The position numbers were made by a program, and so were the translations under genes. The notes below the pieces were generated by a model. It was not told where the DNA came from. It was given only the letters and a program-made list of their open reading frames with translations, and made no database searches. A stretch of 53,720 nt of DNA from Alphaproteobacteria bacterium (GTDB taxonomy: Bacteria; Pseudomonadota; Alphaproteobacteria; RF32; CAG-239): contig SUUR01000011.1 of NCBI GenBank assembly GCA_015062435.1, forward strand, positions 1 to 53,720, read 5' to 3'. How positions within the stretch are numbered: position 1 is the stretch's first letter; each line of letters starts with the position of its first letter. Below, piece by piece: positions 25,205 to 33,902 of this stretch.

Positions 25205-25657
25205 TTAACTCAAGCAAACTTTCACCATACCGTTAGCTTTACCCATATCCATTTGTCCGGTATATTTAGCCTTAAGAGCCCCCATAACTTTCCCCATATC
25301 TTTCATTGATGTTGCACCGGTTTCTGCAATCAAAGCCTTAATCACAGCTTCTATTTCAGCATCATTCATCTGCTTTGGTAAAAATCTTTCAATAACTGCT
25401 ATTTCTGCTCTTTCTTTATCTGCCAATTCCGGACGATTGCCATCAATATACATTTTAATTGAATCATTACGTTGCTTAATCATGGTTTGCATCATTGCCA
25501 TCAATTCTTCATCGGTAGCCTTTTCTTTTCCCTTACCTCTTGCTTCCACATCTTTTTCTTTTTGCCCTGCAATAATCATCCGTACTGCAGATGTAGTAAC
25601 GGCATCATGAGCCAACATAGATTCTTTTAAAGCTTTTTGCAAATCTTCACGTAACAT
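25205..25657 (-). CDS. yqeY: GatB/YqeY domain protein
   Basis: 150 residues, the full length of stand-alone YqeY. Typical sequence: LREDLQKALKESMLAHD, TTSAVRMIIAGQKEKDVEARG, DEELMAMMQTMIKQRNDSI, and the C-terminal tail ATSMKDMGKVMGALKAKYTGQ with GKANGMV. The domain is shared with the C-terminus of amidotransferase subunit GatB, where it binds tRNA; the role of the free protein is not established. First gene of yqeY-dnaG-rpoD. Confidence 0.93.
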   Translation of the reverse strand: MLREDLQKALKESMLAHDAVTTSAVRMIIAGQKEKDVEARGKGKEKATDEELMAMMQTMIKQRNDSIKMYIDGNRPELADKERAEIAVIERFLPKQMNDAEIEAVIKALIAETGATSMKDMGKVMGALKAKYTGQMDMGKANGMVKVCLS

Positions 25658-25724
25658 AATCTTTTCTCCTATATATTAAAATTTATCAAAGCATAAACTT
25701 TTCCAAACAAAAAAGCAAATATTT

Positions 25725-27551
25725 TTAAAAATAACTTCTTAATCCGACACCCCATTCTTCAATATCTTCACCATAATTTTGTTGATATTTATAATTTAAC
25801 AACAACGCCAAATTTCTGCTCACGGAATACAATATCTCTGACTTATAGATTATCTTTGAACCGATTTTAGATGTTGCGAAAGTTTTCTCAGCTTCGGCAA
25901 GCCACCTTAACCTTCCCCAATCCGCCAAAAGCCCGATATTTCCGCTTATACCTGCCCATTGATTGCGTGGCAAAAATCCACCATAAGCCAAATGATTATT
26001 TATCAATGCAAAAATCCAAACATCATCACTCAAAGTATAAGCACTGCCACCACCGACAACTAAATTTGCCACATACCCATCTTTTTTATCTTTATTTGTT
26101 TCTCTACTCACATCTGCAAAAATCTGAAATGATATCGGATTAAACATTTTATCTGCCGGTGATATTGAGCGGATACTCAACAACTCAAACTTTTCTAATA
26201 CCATATTATTTTTTTTATTATAATGCCGCACCGTTGTATCCAAAAAATTAATTTCCGCACCACGCAAAAAACCATAATTATCATCGGTTAACGAATGATA
26301 AGCCGGTCTAATGGAAATCTCTTCGAAACCATCACCGTTATGTTCGCCCAAAACAGTCTCCGCACGCATTGAATTATGAGTATCAAACGGAGGTTTTCCC
26401 TCTATTAGATTATCTTTCAATACGATATTTTTTATTTTATTTCTATTTTGCAAAAGTTTAAAACTTTGTTTTCGATAATCAGTTAAACTTATTTCTTGAG
26501 CAACATTCTTGTATTGCACATACTGATAAGCAGTTTCCAACACTTCTGCTTTTTCCGCATCACTTAATGTGTCTGATTTATATTTTTGATTCGCTATAAT
26601 TTCCAAAAATGCATTTTTTTGATTTTGATTCATTTGATTATAATTATAACGAATTTTATTTTGCCTTGAAGGTCGATAATTTACATTTTTCACTAATCCC
26701 TTAGCTTTATAAACCGCCTTAAAAGTATCTATCGGTATCGTTTGTAAAGGAAATTTTTTAGCCATTTTCAAAGTTGGCTGTACAACATCTAAAAGCTCCA
26801 TCAACATATAAGAGCAATTTCTTTCAAAAAAATAATAACGAGATTGAGCCTGCCCTACTTCCCATAAATGTGCCACAAAAAAATCTATTTCTTTTTGAGA
26901 TAAATTTAATTCCAACTCCCAAATATCTCTATTTTCAATATTATTATAGGTATTTATAATATCATAATATGGTTTGACAGTAAAACCGCCGTAATATCCG
27001 CCAAATATTCCCAAAATCGGATACAACGGTCCCGGATTTTCTCCGGTAAATGCCCCATAATTTGCACCATGCGCCAAAAGTTGAGAACCTGTTCTTTTTG
27101 TATCTATTCTGATTAATGTATGTCCAAACAACGAAGATGGACTATTCATATAGGCATCTGTAAATAAAAACGTCACACCTGCTGGTCTTAAATCATCATA
27201 AAATTTATCATATTCTTCACATTTGGGAAATTTGTTTTTTACCAAATTAAATTTACGCAAAAGTATATATCTAGCTGGAAACAAACATTTTATCTTATCA
27301 TTATCCGATTGAAACAAAGCAATAGTTGCATCTAATTCAGATTTCGGATTAACTTTTCCATTTTCACTCAAAAAGAAATTATCCGTATCAATTGTGCTTT
27401 CATATCCATTCCATTTTGATTGATAATGTCCGATAGCCAACCATTCATCAGAATACGCAAAATTGCTTGTTGCCCATGTATCTGATGATGCAAAAATAAA
27501 AAATAAAAACGAGGCAATTAAACACCTCAAATATTTTAGATACATACTCAT
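25725..27551 (-). CDS. DUF4105 (Lnb-type) exported protein with outer-membrane-like C-terminus
   Basis: 608 residues. A signal peptide (hydrophobic CLIASFLFFIFASSDTWA) is followed by the DUF4105 domain: FTDAYMNSPSSLFGHTLIRID, and later FFERNCSYMLMELLDVV with its conserved Cys. The domain belongs to the Lnb N-terminal family, with Cys/His residues that suggest a papain-like hydrolase. The last ~200 residues alternate hydrophobic/polar with aromatic strand ends (SEILYSVSRNLALLLNYKY, final VGLRSYF), as in a small beta barrel. Probably an outer-membrane or periplasmic hydrolase; substrate unknown. Either of two close ATGs (27551, 27545) could be used. Confidence 0.8.
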   Translation of the reverse strand: MSMYLKYLRCLIASFLFFIFASSDTWATSNFAYSDEWLAIGHYQSKWNGYESTIDTDNFFLSENGKVNPKSELDATIALFQSDNDKIKCLFPARYILLRKFNLVKNKFPKCEEYDKFYDDLRPAGVTFLFTDAYMNSPSSLFGHTLIRIDTKRTGSQLLAHGANYGAFTGENPGPLYPILGIFGGYYGGFTVKPYYDIINTYNNIENRDIWELELNLSQKEIDFFVAHLWEVGQAQSRYYFFERNCSYMLMELLDVVQPTLKMAKKFPLQTIPIDTFKAVYKAKGLVKNVNYRPSRQNKIRYNYNQMNQNQKNAFLEIIANQKYKSDTLSDAEKAEVLETAYQYVQYKNVAQEISLTDYRKQSFKLLQNRNKIKNIVLKDNLIEGKPPFDTHNSMRAETVLGEHNGDGFEEISIRPAYHSLTDDNYGFLRGAEINFLDTTVRHYNKKNNMVLEKFELLSIRSISPADKMFNPISFQIFADVSRETNKDKKDGYVANLVVGGGSAYTLSDDVWIFALINNHLAYGGFLPRNQWAGISGNIGLLADWGRLRWLAEAEKTFATSKIGSKIIYKSEILYSVSRNLALLLNYKYQQNYGEDIEEWGVGLRSYF

Positions 27552-27584
27552 AAATAACTGATACCAGATAACCGAATAAAAATT

Positions 27585-27652
27585 ACAGAGCGGATATCTG
27601 TAAAGAAAATTTCAACATATAAATTTTCTAAAACCGAAGATAACCACTCTGT
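27585..27652 (-). terminator. Long nested hairpin after the DUF3015 gene
   Basis: Outer arms ACAGAG (27585-27590) and CTCTGT (27647-27652), extended with mismatches, enclose a second perfect stem, AGAAAATTT with AAATTTTCT. On the minus strand it follows the DUF3015 stop by 20 bases and runs into AATTTTTATT, so it serves as terminator. The double-stem form is unusual. Confidence 0.6.
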
Positions 27653-27671
27653 AAAGTCGCCAAATTAAATT

Positions 27672-28124
27672 TTATGCCAGTTGCAAAACTTTCAATGTAA
27701 CATCAACTGCTTCAACATTTTCATCTGCAAATAAATAAGCAAACTGAGCTTGAGCTTTTAATCCGAATTCTTTACTATCCATATTCAAGATTCCGGCAAC
27801 AGTATCTATTGTTTCTCCATATCCTGCAGCAACATCAATTGCAAATTGCTCCAAATTATTTTCCAAAAAAGCCAACATCATTCTGCCAGTTCCACCGCTA
27901 ACTCTACCGTTAGGATCACAACCGGATGTTCCGAATGTAATACCGAATGTTTGAGTTCCAAAAGATGCATTAGTTGTTGCTGCCAATACTTGAGGCCCAA
28001 TTCCGCTATTACCTTTCCAAGCCATAGACCCCAAACCGCAACCTGTACTATCAACAGCAAAAGCGGAAGATGTCATCATCATAACAGCTCCAGAAACCAA
28101 AGATGCAAAATAAATTTTTTTCAT
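27672..28124 (-). CDS. DUF3015 exported protein
   Basis: 150 residues with a signal peptide (MKKIYFASLVSGAVMMMTSSAFA). The mature part begins VDSTGCGLGSMAWKGNSG, has TFGITFGTSGCDPNG, and later FAIDVAAGYGETID, all characteristic of DUF3015. Two conserved cysteines probably form a disulphide. Proteins of this family are periplasmic or surface-exposed and of unknown function. Divergent from greA. Confidence 0.85.
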   Translation of the reverse strand: MKKIYFASLVSGAVMMMTSSAFAVDSTGCGLGSMAWKGNSGIGPQVLAATTNASFGTQTFGITFGTSGCDPNGRVSGGTGRMMLAFLENNLEQFAIDVAAGYGETIDTVAGILNMDSKEFGLKAQAQFAYLFADENVEAVDVTLKVLQLA

Positions 28125-28233
28125 TTTTCACTCCTTTTTTTAACAATGCAGAACAGATTTTATCACAAGTAAAACAAAAGTATACAATAAAATACACCTA
28201 CTGAAAAATAATTTACTTGATTTATTTTTAATT

Positions 28234-28258
28234 GATGTTAAATTACCAACATTATAAA
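28234..28258 (+). promoter_or_regulatory. Candidate greA promoter
   Basis: TATAAA at 28253-28258 is preceded by TTGATG (from 28232) at a short 15-bp spacing. Transcription would start near 28265, immediately before the hairpin of the greA leader. Confidence 0.45.
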
Positions 28259-28264
28259 CAAACA

Positions 28265-28305
28265 CGGGCTGTGATGGAGTAGTTCTCCCTCGCAGTTCAT
28301 TTTTT
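28265..28305 (+). promoter_or_regulatory. Attenuator-like hairpin in the greA leader
   Basis: CTGTGATGGAG (28269-28279) pairs with CTCCCTCGCAG (28285-28295) with two mismatches and a 5-nt loop. CATTTTTTCT follows. It lies just after the predicted start site and 32 bases before greA. In E. coli the greA leader contains a terminator that releases the small RNA GraL; this has the same placement. Function here is inferred. Confidence 0.5.
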
Positions 28306-28336
28306 CTAACTAAAACAAATTTTACAGGTGATAGAA

Positions 28337-28810
28337 ATGGAAAAGTTTCCTTTAACCAAAGTCGGGTTTGATGCCCTTGAACAAGAACTGAAAAATCTTA
28401 AAGGTGTTGAGCGTCCGAATATTATTGCTGCTATTGATGAAGCTCGTTCACATGGTGATTTGTCTGAAAATGCCGAATATTCCGCCGCTAAAGAAAAACA
28501 AAGTTTTATTGAAGGCAGAATACAAGATTTGGAAGCTGTTTTGAGTAGAGCTCAAGTTATTGATGTCGCCAAAGTAAATTATGATGTTATCCGTTTTGGA
28601 GCAACAGTAACTGTTGCCGATGAAGATACTGATGAAGAAAAAACTTATCAAATTGTCGGTGACTATGAAGCTGATATTGAAAAAAATAAAATTTCACTAT
28701 CTTCACCTTTAGCAAAAGCTTTAATTGGCAAAGAAGTTGGTGATTCCGCTTCTTATACAGCTCCCGGAGGACGTAAATCTTTTGAAGTTATAGAAATACG
28801 TTATATTTAA
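28337..28810 (+). CDS. greA: Transcript cleavage factor GreA
   Basis: 157 residues from ATG 28337 with AGGTGA upstream; this start gives the standard MEKFPLTKVGFDALEQEL. The N-terminal coiled coil carries the catalytic tip DEARSHGDLSENAEYSAAKE (acidic D/E that coordinate Mg2+ in the polymerase active site). The FKBP-like C-terminal domain contains GDYEADIEKNKISLSSPLAKALIGK. GreA rescues backtracked RNA polymerase. It starts a co-directional group greA, CxC protein, trxB, but a terminator follows it. Confidence 0.97.
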   Translation: MEKFPLTKVGFDALEQELKNLKGVERPNIIAAIDEARSHGDLSENAEYSAAKEKQSFIEGRIQDLEAVLSRAQVIDVAKVNYDVIRFGATVTVADEDTDEEKTYQIVGDYEADIEKNKISLSSPLAKALIGKEVGDSASYTAPGGRKSFEVIEIRYI

Positions 28811-28833
28811 AAATATTTTCTGATGCTTATATC

Positions 28834-28860
28834 AAAACCACCCATCAAGGGTGGTTTTTT
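28834..28860 (+). terminator. Intrinsic terminator after greA
   Basis: AAAACCACCC (28834-28843) pairs with GGGTGGTTTT, continuing into six T. Confidence 0.92.
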
Positions 28861-28884
28861 TAATAACCAATATAGGAGAATATC

Positions 28885-29088
28885 ATGAATTTAGAAAACA
28901 AACCTTCATGTGAATGTCGTGAAGACGATAATTGCGGATGTTCATTCCCCAATAATATCAATGATTTTAATCGTCAAATTGCCGTAAAAAACAAAGAAAC
29001 CATTACCAGAATTGTCAAAGACAGTGTTTGTGCATGCTCACCTAAAGAATGTGCTTGTTCGGTAGAACGCACAGAGATTGACAACTGA
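28885..29088 (+). CDS. 67-residue protein with four CxC motifs
   Basis: ATG 28885 follows a TAGGAGAA ribosome binding site. Eight cysteines are arranged as four CxC pairs: CEC and CGC in the first 20 residues, CAC and CAC in the last 20, separated by a charged helical middle (FNRQIAVKNKETITRIVKD). No signal peptide, so it is cytoplasmic, where the cysteines could be reduced and bind metal (zinc, copper) or act as redox pairs. It lies 54 bases before trxB on the same strand. It resembles no named metallothionein; function unknown, but metal binding or a thioredoxin-system link is plausible. Confidence 0.75.
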   Translation: MNLENKPSCECREDDNCGCSFPNNINDFNRQIAVKNKETITRIVKDSVCACSPKECACSVERTEIDN

Positions 29089-29142
29089 TATTATCAAAGC
29101 TATAACTCCCGATATTAAAGTTTCAAATTAGGAGTTAAACAA

Positions 29143-30081
29143 ATGGCAGAATACAAAACCAAAGTTCTCATCATCGGCTCAGGCCCTGCCGGATACACCG
29201 CCGGTATTTATGCTGCACGTGCCGGATTGAACCCGATTATAGTATCCGGCACTCAAATTGGCGGACAGCTGACCATTACAACTGATGTTGAAAATTTTCC
29301 AGCATTCCCTACTCCCATCTCCGGCGGAGAACTCATGGACAGAATGAAAACACAAGCAAAAAATTTGGGAGTAAAAATTATAGAAGACAACATTGTTGAG
29401 GTAGATTTCAAAAATCGCCCTTTTGAGTGTAGCTCCGAAAGAAATAACCTTTATGTCGGAGATAGTGTTATCATCTGTACCGGAGCATCAAATCGTTGGT
29501 TGGAACTTGATAGTGAAAAAAAATACCGTGGTTTTGGCGTATCCGGTTGTGCCACCTGCGATGGATTTTTTTATCGAGGTAAAAACGTAGCTGTTGTAGG
29601 AGGGGGCAATACCGCTGCCGAAGAGGCTATATATCTAACTAATTTTGCCGGTTCTGTCACATTAATTCATCGCCGAGATACTTTGCGAGCCGATAAAATT
29701 TTACAAGACAAATTACGTAACAACAACAAGATACACATTGAATGGGATTCAGTTGTTGAAGAAATACTAGGTAACGAAAACCCTTTAAGTGTAAATGGAA
29801 TCAGAATCAAAAATGTCAAAACCGATCAACAAAAAACTTTAAAAATAGATGGTGTATTTATCGCCATCGGCCACCACCCGAACACAGAAATTTTTAAAGG
29901 ACAAATAGATTTAAGCAGTGACGGATATATCATTACCCAACCGGATAGTTGCAAAACCAACATTGAAGGAATTTTTGCTGCCGGAGATGTTCAAAATCAA
30001 CATTTCAGACAAGCCATTGTTGCTGCCGGCTCCGGTTGCATTGCCGCATTGGAGGCTGATAAATTCTTAAGTAAGATGTAA
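29143..30081 (+). CDS. trxB: Thioredoxin reductase
   Basis: 312 residues. FAD-binding GSGPAG at 12-17, the redox-active CATC at 136-139, the NADPH-binding GGGNTAAEEA around 154-163, and the C-terminal FAD motif GIFAAGDVQN. It transfers electrons from NADPH through FAD and the cysteine pair to thioredoxin in the cytoplasm. Length and order fit the low-molecular-weight bacterial type. A GGAG ribosome binding site precedes ATG 29143. It follows the CxC protein on the same strand. Confidence 0.96.
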   Translation: MAEYKTKVLIIGSGPAGYTAGIYAARAGLNPIIVSGTQIGGQLTITTDVENFPAFPTPISGGELMDRMKTQAKNLGVKIIEDNIVEVDFKNRPFECSSERNNLYVGDSVIICTGASNRWLELDSEKKYRGFGVSGCATCDGFFYRGKNVAVVGGGNTAAEEAIYLTNFAGSVTLIHRRDTLRADKILQDKLRNNNKIHIEWDSVVEEILGNENPLSVNGIRIKNVKTDQQKTLKIDGVFIAIGHHPNTEIFKGQIDLSSDGYIITQPDSCKTNIEGIFAAGDVQNQHFRQAIVAAGSGCIAALEADKFLSKM

Positions 30082-30171
30082 AAATCGGCACGACACTAAT
30101 CTCAACACTTATCCTTAATTATAAGCGACGGGCAGAAAAAAGTATTGTCAACCTAAGCCCATAACCTTACC

Positions 30172-30243
30172 TGTCATCCCGAGCTTGTCAAGGGATCTCT
30201 TAAATATGTTTCGACTACGCTAGCGCTTAAGCTCAACATGACA
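30172..30243. repeat. 72-bp palindromic repeat element, copy 1
   Basis: TGTCAT (30172-30177) and GAGCTT (30181-30186) at the left pair with AAGCTC (30229-30234) and ATGACA (30238-30243) at the right. The middle contains GGGATCTCTTAAAT. A related element with the same TGTCAT/ATGACA ends and an ATCTCTCTTAAAT core lies at 53646-53720. This is a dispersed non-coding palindromic family of REP/MITE type. Confidence 0.7.
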
Positions 30244-30330
30244 ATTGGCTATAAATTCCTCCCCATTGATGGGGGAGGATTAAGGTGGGGGTGAAAAAAT
30301 AGCAAATTTGATAACTTACAGTATTTAGCC

Positions 30331-30364
30331 GAGATTCCCACGTTGCTAGCGCTCCTCGCAATGA
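30331..30364. repeat. Half-unit of a dispersed repeat
   Basis: GAGATTCCCACGTTGC, then TAGCGCTCCTCGCAATGAC. It ends in ATGAC like the 72-bp element and is GC-rich compared with its surroundings; it probably derives from the same kind of dispersed palindrome. With the unit at 30172 and a CCTCCCC/GGGGGAGG hairpin near 30259, it fills the gap between trxB and the flagellin-like gene. Confidence 0.5.
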
Positions 30365-30373
30365 CGATTATCA

Positions 30374-32581
30374 TCAAAACAACTTCAACACTGATTGCGA
30401 TGCCTGACTTGCTAAAGATAAAGAATTTATTGCCAAATGTTGGCGAGTTTGCAGAGCTAGCATATTAGCTGATTCCTCATTCATATCAGCTAAGGTTAAT
30501 TTATCCGCACCCTCGGTGAGCACATTTATCAAGTTTTCAGTAAATTCTTCTCGGCTTATGACAATACTGTAATTATTACCCAAATCGATAGTATAACTAC
30601 GTAATGAACTGATTGCGCTCCTGAGTTCTGTAATTGATTTCATAACATCATTATAAGTCTGCCAATTAGCATTATTTAGCCCTAATTTTTGAGCTTTAAC
30701 ATCTTTGCCGGTGACCTCTAAATTAGAGCCTCCGTCCTCGTTAAAGCGGACTTTTAGGCTATCATTCTGGAGCAGGTTTATTCCTTTATAAGAGGCATCT
30801 TGGACGACGTTATCATATTGTGCCAAGACTTCATTATAACGTCCCTGAAACTCCTCTGTGGCTAATGAAGAAAAGTTTTTGTTCATCTCCTCGGCGGTGA
30901 TAGCTACGCTTGGTCTGATTTGAGCGTGGAATTGATAAAAGTCTAAATCTTCAACCCCTTCAACATCAGTATAAGTGGTGCTCCATTTGGTGGTAGCTAT
31001 ATTCTTCAAGCTCATAATTTTTACTGAGCCGTCGTCGCTGACTGATGCAACGACGCCGGCTATGGTTTTGCTAGGATCATAGGTACTTGCCTTACCCCAT
31101 GTATGGTCGGTGTAATAAACATCTCCGACTTCGGGAGTGCTACTACCTACAGTATATGCATTTTCAATATGGTTAAAACCACGAACGCCATATTCATCGA
31201 CCTTATCGCTGAAATCCCGGTTCCCATAATCCGTGTCCAACCACCAAGAACCACTGTAACTGCCCTCAGAAGAAGACCATAAATCACCACTTAAAGCTGC
31301 AGCATCTACACCCTTATCATTTTTAAGTGTATTTAAAGTGGCATTTATTGCATCTCTACCGGTATGAGTAGCACCACTGGTACCGTATACAACAGTTATA
31401 TTATCATAATTATAGCCATACATCTCCATTAATTCACCCATGGATGGGAGATACCATGTGCCCTGTCCAAATTCAACCGCAGTTCCGACTGAATAGTCAT
31501 TACATGCCTTAGCGGCTAAAGCTCCATCTTTTAATTCGGCTAAAATTGCCTTGGTATTGGCTTCTCCATCAAACCATGATTCCGGATAATCTACTTCGCC
31601 TTTTACATCTGTCGGAAATGTTACACCGTTTATCGTTCCTCCGTTGTATTTTATGGCACCATAAACATTTTTACTGGTGCTTTCAATACTCATACCATCT
31701 ATTGATACCGTTCCTCCGGTGGTAAAAATACTCATAACAATACAATCATCTTTCGCATTTTGCTTTAGGAGTAAGTTGCTCACTTCAATATTGCTACCTG
31801 TTTCAGCTCTAATGCCGGTATTACGATTATTATTATAATCAGATACATCTATGGTGATATTGCTGATTTTACCGGTTGTATATACTCTCATCGCATTAGT
31901 AAATCCCGCTCCAGTGTTTGTTACTCGGGTATTATCGATATTAAAACCTGTTGCGGCGCTTTGAATGGTTATCATATCGCCGGCGATATCACTTTTCACT
32001 TCAATATTGCTAACATTAGCATTTGCACCACTGATGGTGATGCTATCACATTTGAGTTCATGTCCGCCACCATTGATGGTGACATTCGCTCCGCTGATGG
32101 TTAATGCTGTTCCGCTAAAATCAATATCCTCTCCTAGCACTATCTTAGCATCTGCTTGAGTTAATAATGTTGCTAATTGGTCTTTGTTGGCATTGGTGAT
32201 CTTAGTGTAGCCGGAATTTGATAGTTGTTCTGAGTTATCAATTAATTCAACCTTATTTCGCATCGGTTCTAATCGGGCTTCTGATAATGCTTGTTCGGTA
32301 ATTGATGTTGCTTGATCTAAAAGCGCTAAACCGGTATCAAGCGCAGTGGTAGCGGCTTTAATCGTGGAAATGGCTTGCCCCATAGAATCAAGTAAAGCCG
32401 ATAAATCATTGGCTCGGTTGCTTAAAGATTGAGCGGTATAATATGATGATGGATTCTCTATGGCTGAATTAACTTTCTTACCCGTTGATAACCGGTTCTG
32501 TGTCAAATCAATTAGCGAACAGGTATTCTTCAAACTCAGCAAATTATTGCGCATACTCGCTGTTAGTGTGATATTTCCCAT
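30374..32581 (-). CDS. Chimeric flagellin with beta-helix and Lcl/DUF1566-like insert
   Basis: 735 residues from ATG 32581, which has GGAG nine bases upstream (a GTG 15 bases earlier is less likely). The N-terminal ~110 residues are flagellin D0/D1 (TASMRNNLLSLKNT, RLSTGKKVNSAIENPSSYY). The last ~120 residues are the matching C-terminal D1/D0, ending LASQASQSVLKLF. Between them lies a right-handed beta-helix-like block (LTISGANVTINGGG, ITISGANANVSNIEVKS). A second block contains GTWYLPSMGELMEMYG and LWSSSEGSYSGSWWLD, as in Lcl/DUF1566 domains. Assembly into a filament with a surface-displayed binding domain is inferred. No other flagellar genes are in the window. Confidence 0.85.
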   Translation of the reverse strand: MGNITLTASMRNNLLSLKNTCSLIDLTQNRLSTGKKVNSAIENPSSYYTAQSLSNRANDLSALLDSMGQAISTIKAATTALDTGLALLDQATSITEQALSEARLEPMRNKVELIDNSEQLSNSGYTKITNANKDQLATLLTQADAKIVLGEDIDFSGTALTISGANVTINGGGHELKCDSITISGANANVSNIEVKSDIAGDMITIQSAATGFNIDNTRVTNTGAGFTNAMRVYTTGKISNITIDVSDYNNNRNTGIRAETGSNIEVSNLLLKQNAKDDCIVMSIFTTGGTVSIDGMSIESTSKNVYGAIKYNGGTINGVTFPTDVKGEVDYPESWFDGEANTKAILAELKDGALAAKACNDYSVGTAVEFGQGTWYLPSMGELMEMYGYNYDNITVVYGTSGATHTGRDAINATLNTLKNDKGVDAAALSGDLWSSSEGSYSGSWWLDTDYGNRDFSDKVDEYGVRGFNHIENAYTVGSSTPEVGDVYYTDHTWGKASTYDPSKTIAGVVASVSDDGSVKIMSLKNIATTKWSTTYTDVEGVEDLDFYQFHAQIRPSVAITAEEMNKNFSSLATEEFQGRYNEVLAQYDNVVQDASYKGINLLQNDSLKVRFNEDGGSNLEVTGKDVKAQKLGLNNANWQTYNDVMKSITELRSAISSLRSYTIDLGNNYSIVISREEFTENLINVLTEGADKLTLADMNEESANMLALQTRQHLAINSLSLASQASQSVLKLF

Positions 32582-32672
32582 CAAACGATACTCCACAAAA
32601 AAGATATCTTTCTTTTTTGTACAGTATTTTTAATTAATCACAAATCAATTTTAGAAATTTACTAACAATAAA

Positions 32673-33902
32673 TCACTCATATCTAAGCGCATTTATCGGA
32701 TTTAACAAAGATGCTTTATATGCCGGATAAAAGCCGAAAAAAAGTCCCACAAACCCTGCAAAAGAAAACGGTAACAATACATAAAAGAGAGATACTTTCG
32801 CCGTTAAAGATGTAACAGAAGTCACCACTTGTGAACCAAGTAAACCGATTATAACTCCAAACAACCCGCCAAGCAAGGATAACACTAAAGCTTCTGTTAA
32901 AAATTGCCATCTGATATCCCAAGCTTTAGCGCCGATTGCCATTCTGATACCAATTTCTCTGGTACGTTCAGTAACAGAAACCAACATTATATTCATAATT
33001 CCTATTCCACCGACCAATAAAGATATTGATGCAATCGCTCCCAACAAAACTGTCATAATTTTAGTGGAGTTTTCCATCATCTCCATCATCTGAGTCAGAT
33101 TTCTGATAACAAAATCATCTTCTTTATTAATTCCAAGATTATGTCTTTGGCGTAATAATTCCCTTATTTCATCTTGTGCGGTATATGTACTTTGTGCATC
33201 AATTGCTTGCAACATTATAAACCTCACCTGATCCGGCAAAGTTGTACCCATAACTTTTTTCTGAGCTGTTGATATAGGAATATAAACCACATCATCTTGA
33301 TCTTGCCCCATACCGCTTTGCCCACGTTCTTTAAGCACACCGATAACCTTAAACGGAATTCCCTTAATCCTGATAGTCTTTCCCAACGGATCCAAATCAC
33401 CAAATAACTCTTTAACCACTGTTTGCCCTAAAATAGCAGTCTTTGATGCATTTTTTACATCTGTTTCACTAAACAAACGTCCATACGCCAAATCCCATTC
33501 TTTAATCTCAAACATTCTATTATCCGTACCGGTAATTCCGGTAGACCAGTTAGCATTTCCATATACTATTTGTGCTGCCTCTTCCAATACCGGAGCTGCC
33601 AACCTGATTTTATCAATTTTTTGCTGAATAGCATCTCCATCAGCAGCCTTCATCGTTGGTTGAGAACCATGTCCGCCTCTGGCTCCACCTGAAGTAGCCA
33701 CACCGGAACGCACAATAATCAAATTAGTCCCCATAGATTTCATTTCATTTTGGATAGATATTTGCGCACCATTACCGATTGCCAACATTATTATCACGGC
33801 AGCCACCCCGATAATAATTCCCAAACTGGTTAAAACCGAGCGCATTTTATTGGCTTTTACGGCTCTGATTGCAATACTGAAAATTGTTCTTACATCGGTC
33901 AT
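32673..33902 (-). CDS. MacB-like ABC transporter permease
   Basis: 409 residues. TM1 is near residues 20-42 (MRSVLTSLGIIIGVAAVIIM). A large periplasmic MacB_PCD domain (about 45-280) precedes three C-terminal FtsX helices including SLLVGGIGIMNIMLVSVTER and REIGIRMAIGA. The ATPase is a separate gene, so this is the split form (YknZ-like) rather than fused MacB. Its ATG overlaps the ATPase stop by four bases. With the adaptor upstream it forms a tripartite-type exporter using mechanotransmission rather than carrying substrate through the membrane. Substrate unknown (peptide, lipid or macrolide in relatives). Confidence 0.92.
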   Translation of the reverse strand: MTDVRTIFSIAIRAVKANKMRSVLTSLGIIIGVAAVIIMLAIGNGAQISIQNEMKSMGTNLIIVRSGVATSGGARGGHGSQPTMKAADGDAIQQKIDKIRLAAPVLEEAAQIVYGNANWSTGITGTDNRMFEIKEWDLAYGRLFSETDVKNASKTAILGQTVVKELFGDLDPLGKTIRIKGIPFKVIGVLKERGQSGMGQDQDDVVYIPISTAQKKVMGTTLPDQVRFIMLQAIDAQSTYTAQDEIRELLRQRHNLGINKEDDFVIRNLTQMMEMMENSTKIMTVLLGAIASISLLVGGIGIMNIMLVSVTERTREIGIRMAIGAKAWDIRWQFLTEALVLSLLGGLFGVIIGLLGSQVVTSVTSLTAKVSLFYVLLPFSFAGFVGLFFGFYPAYKASLLNPINALRYE

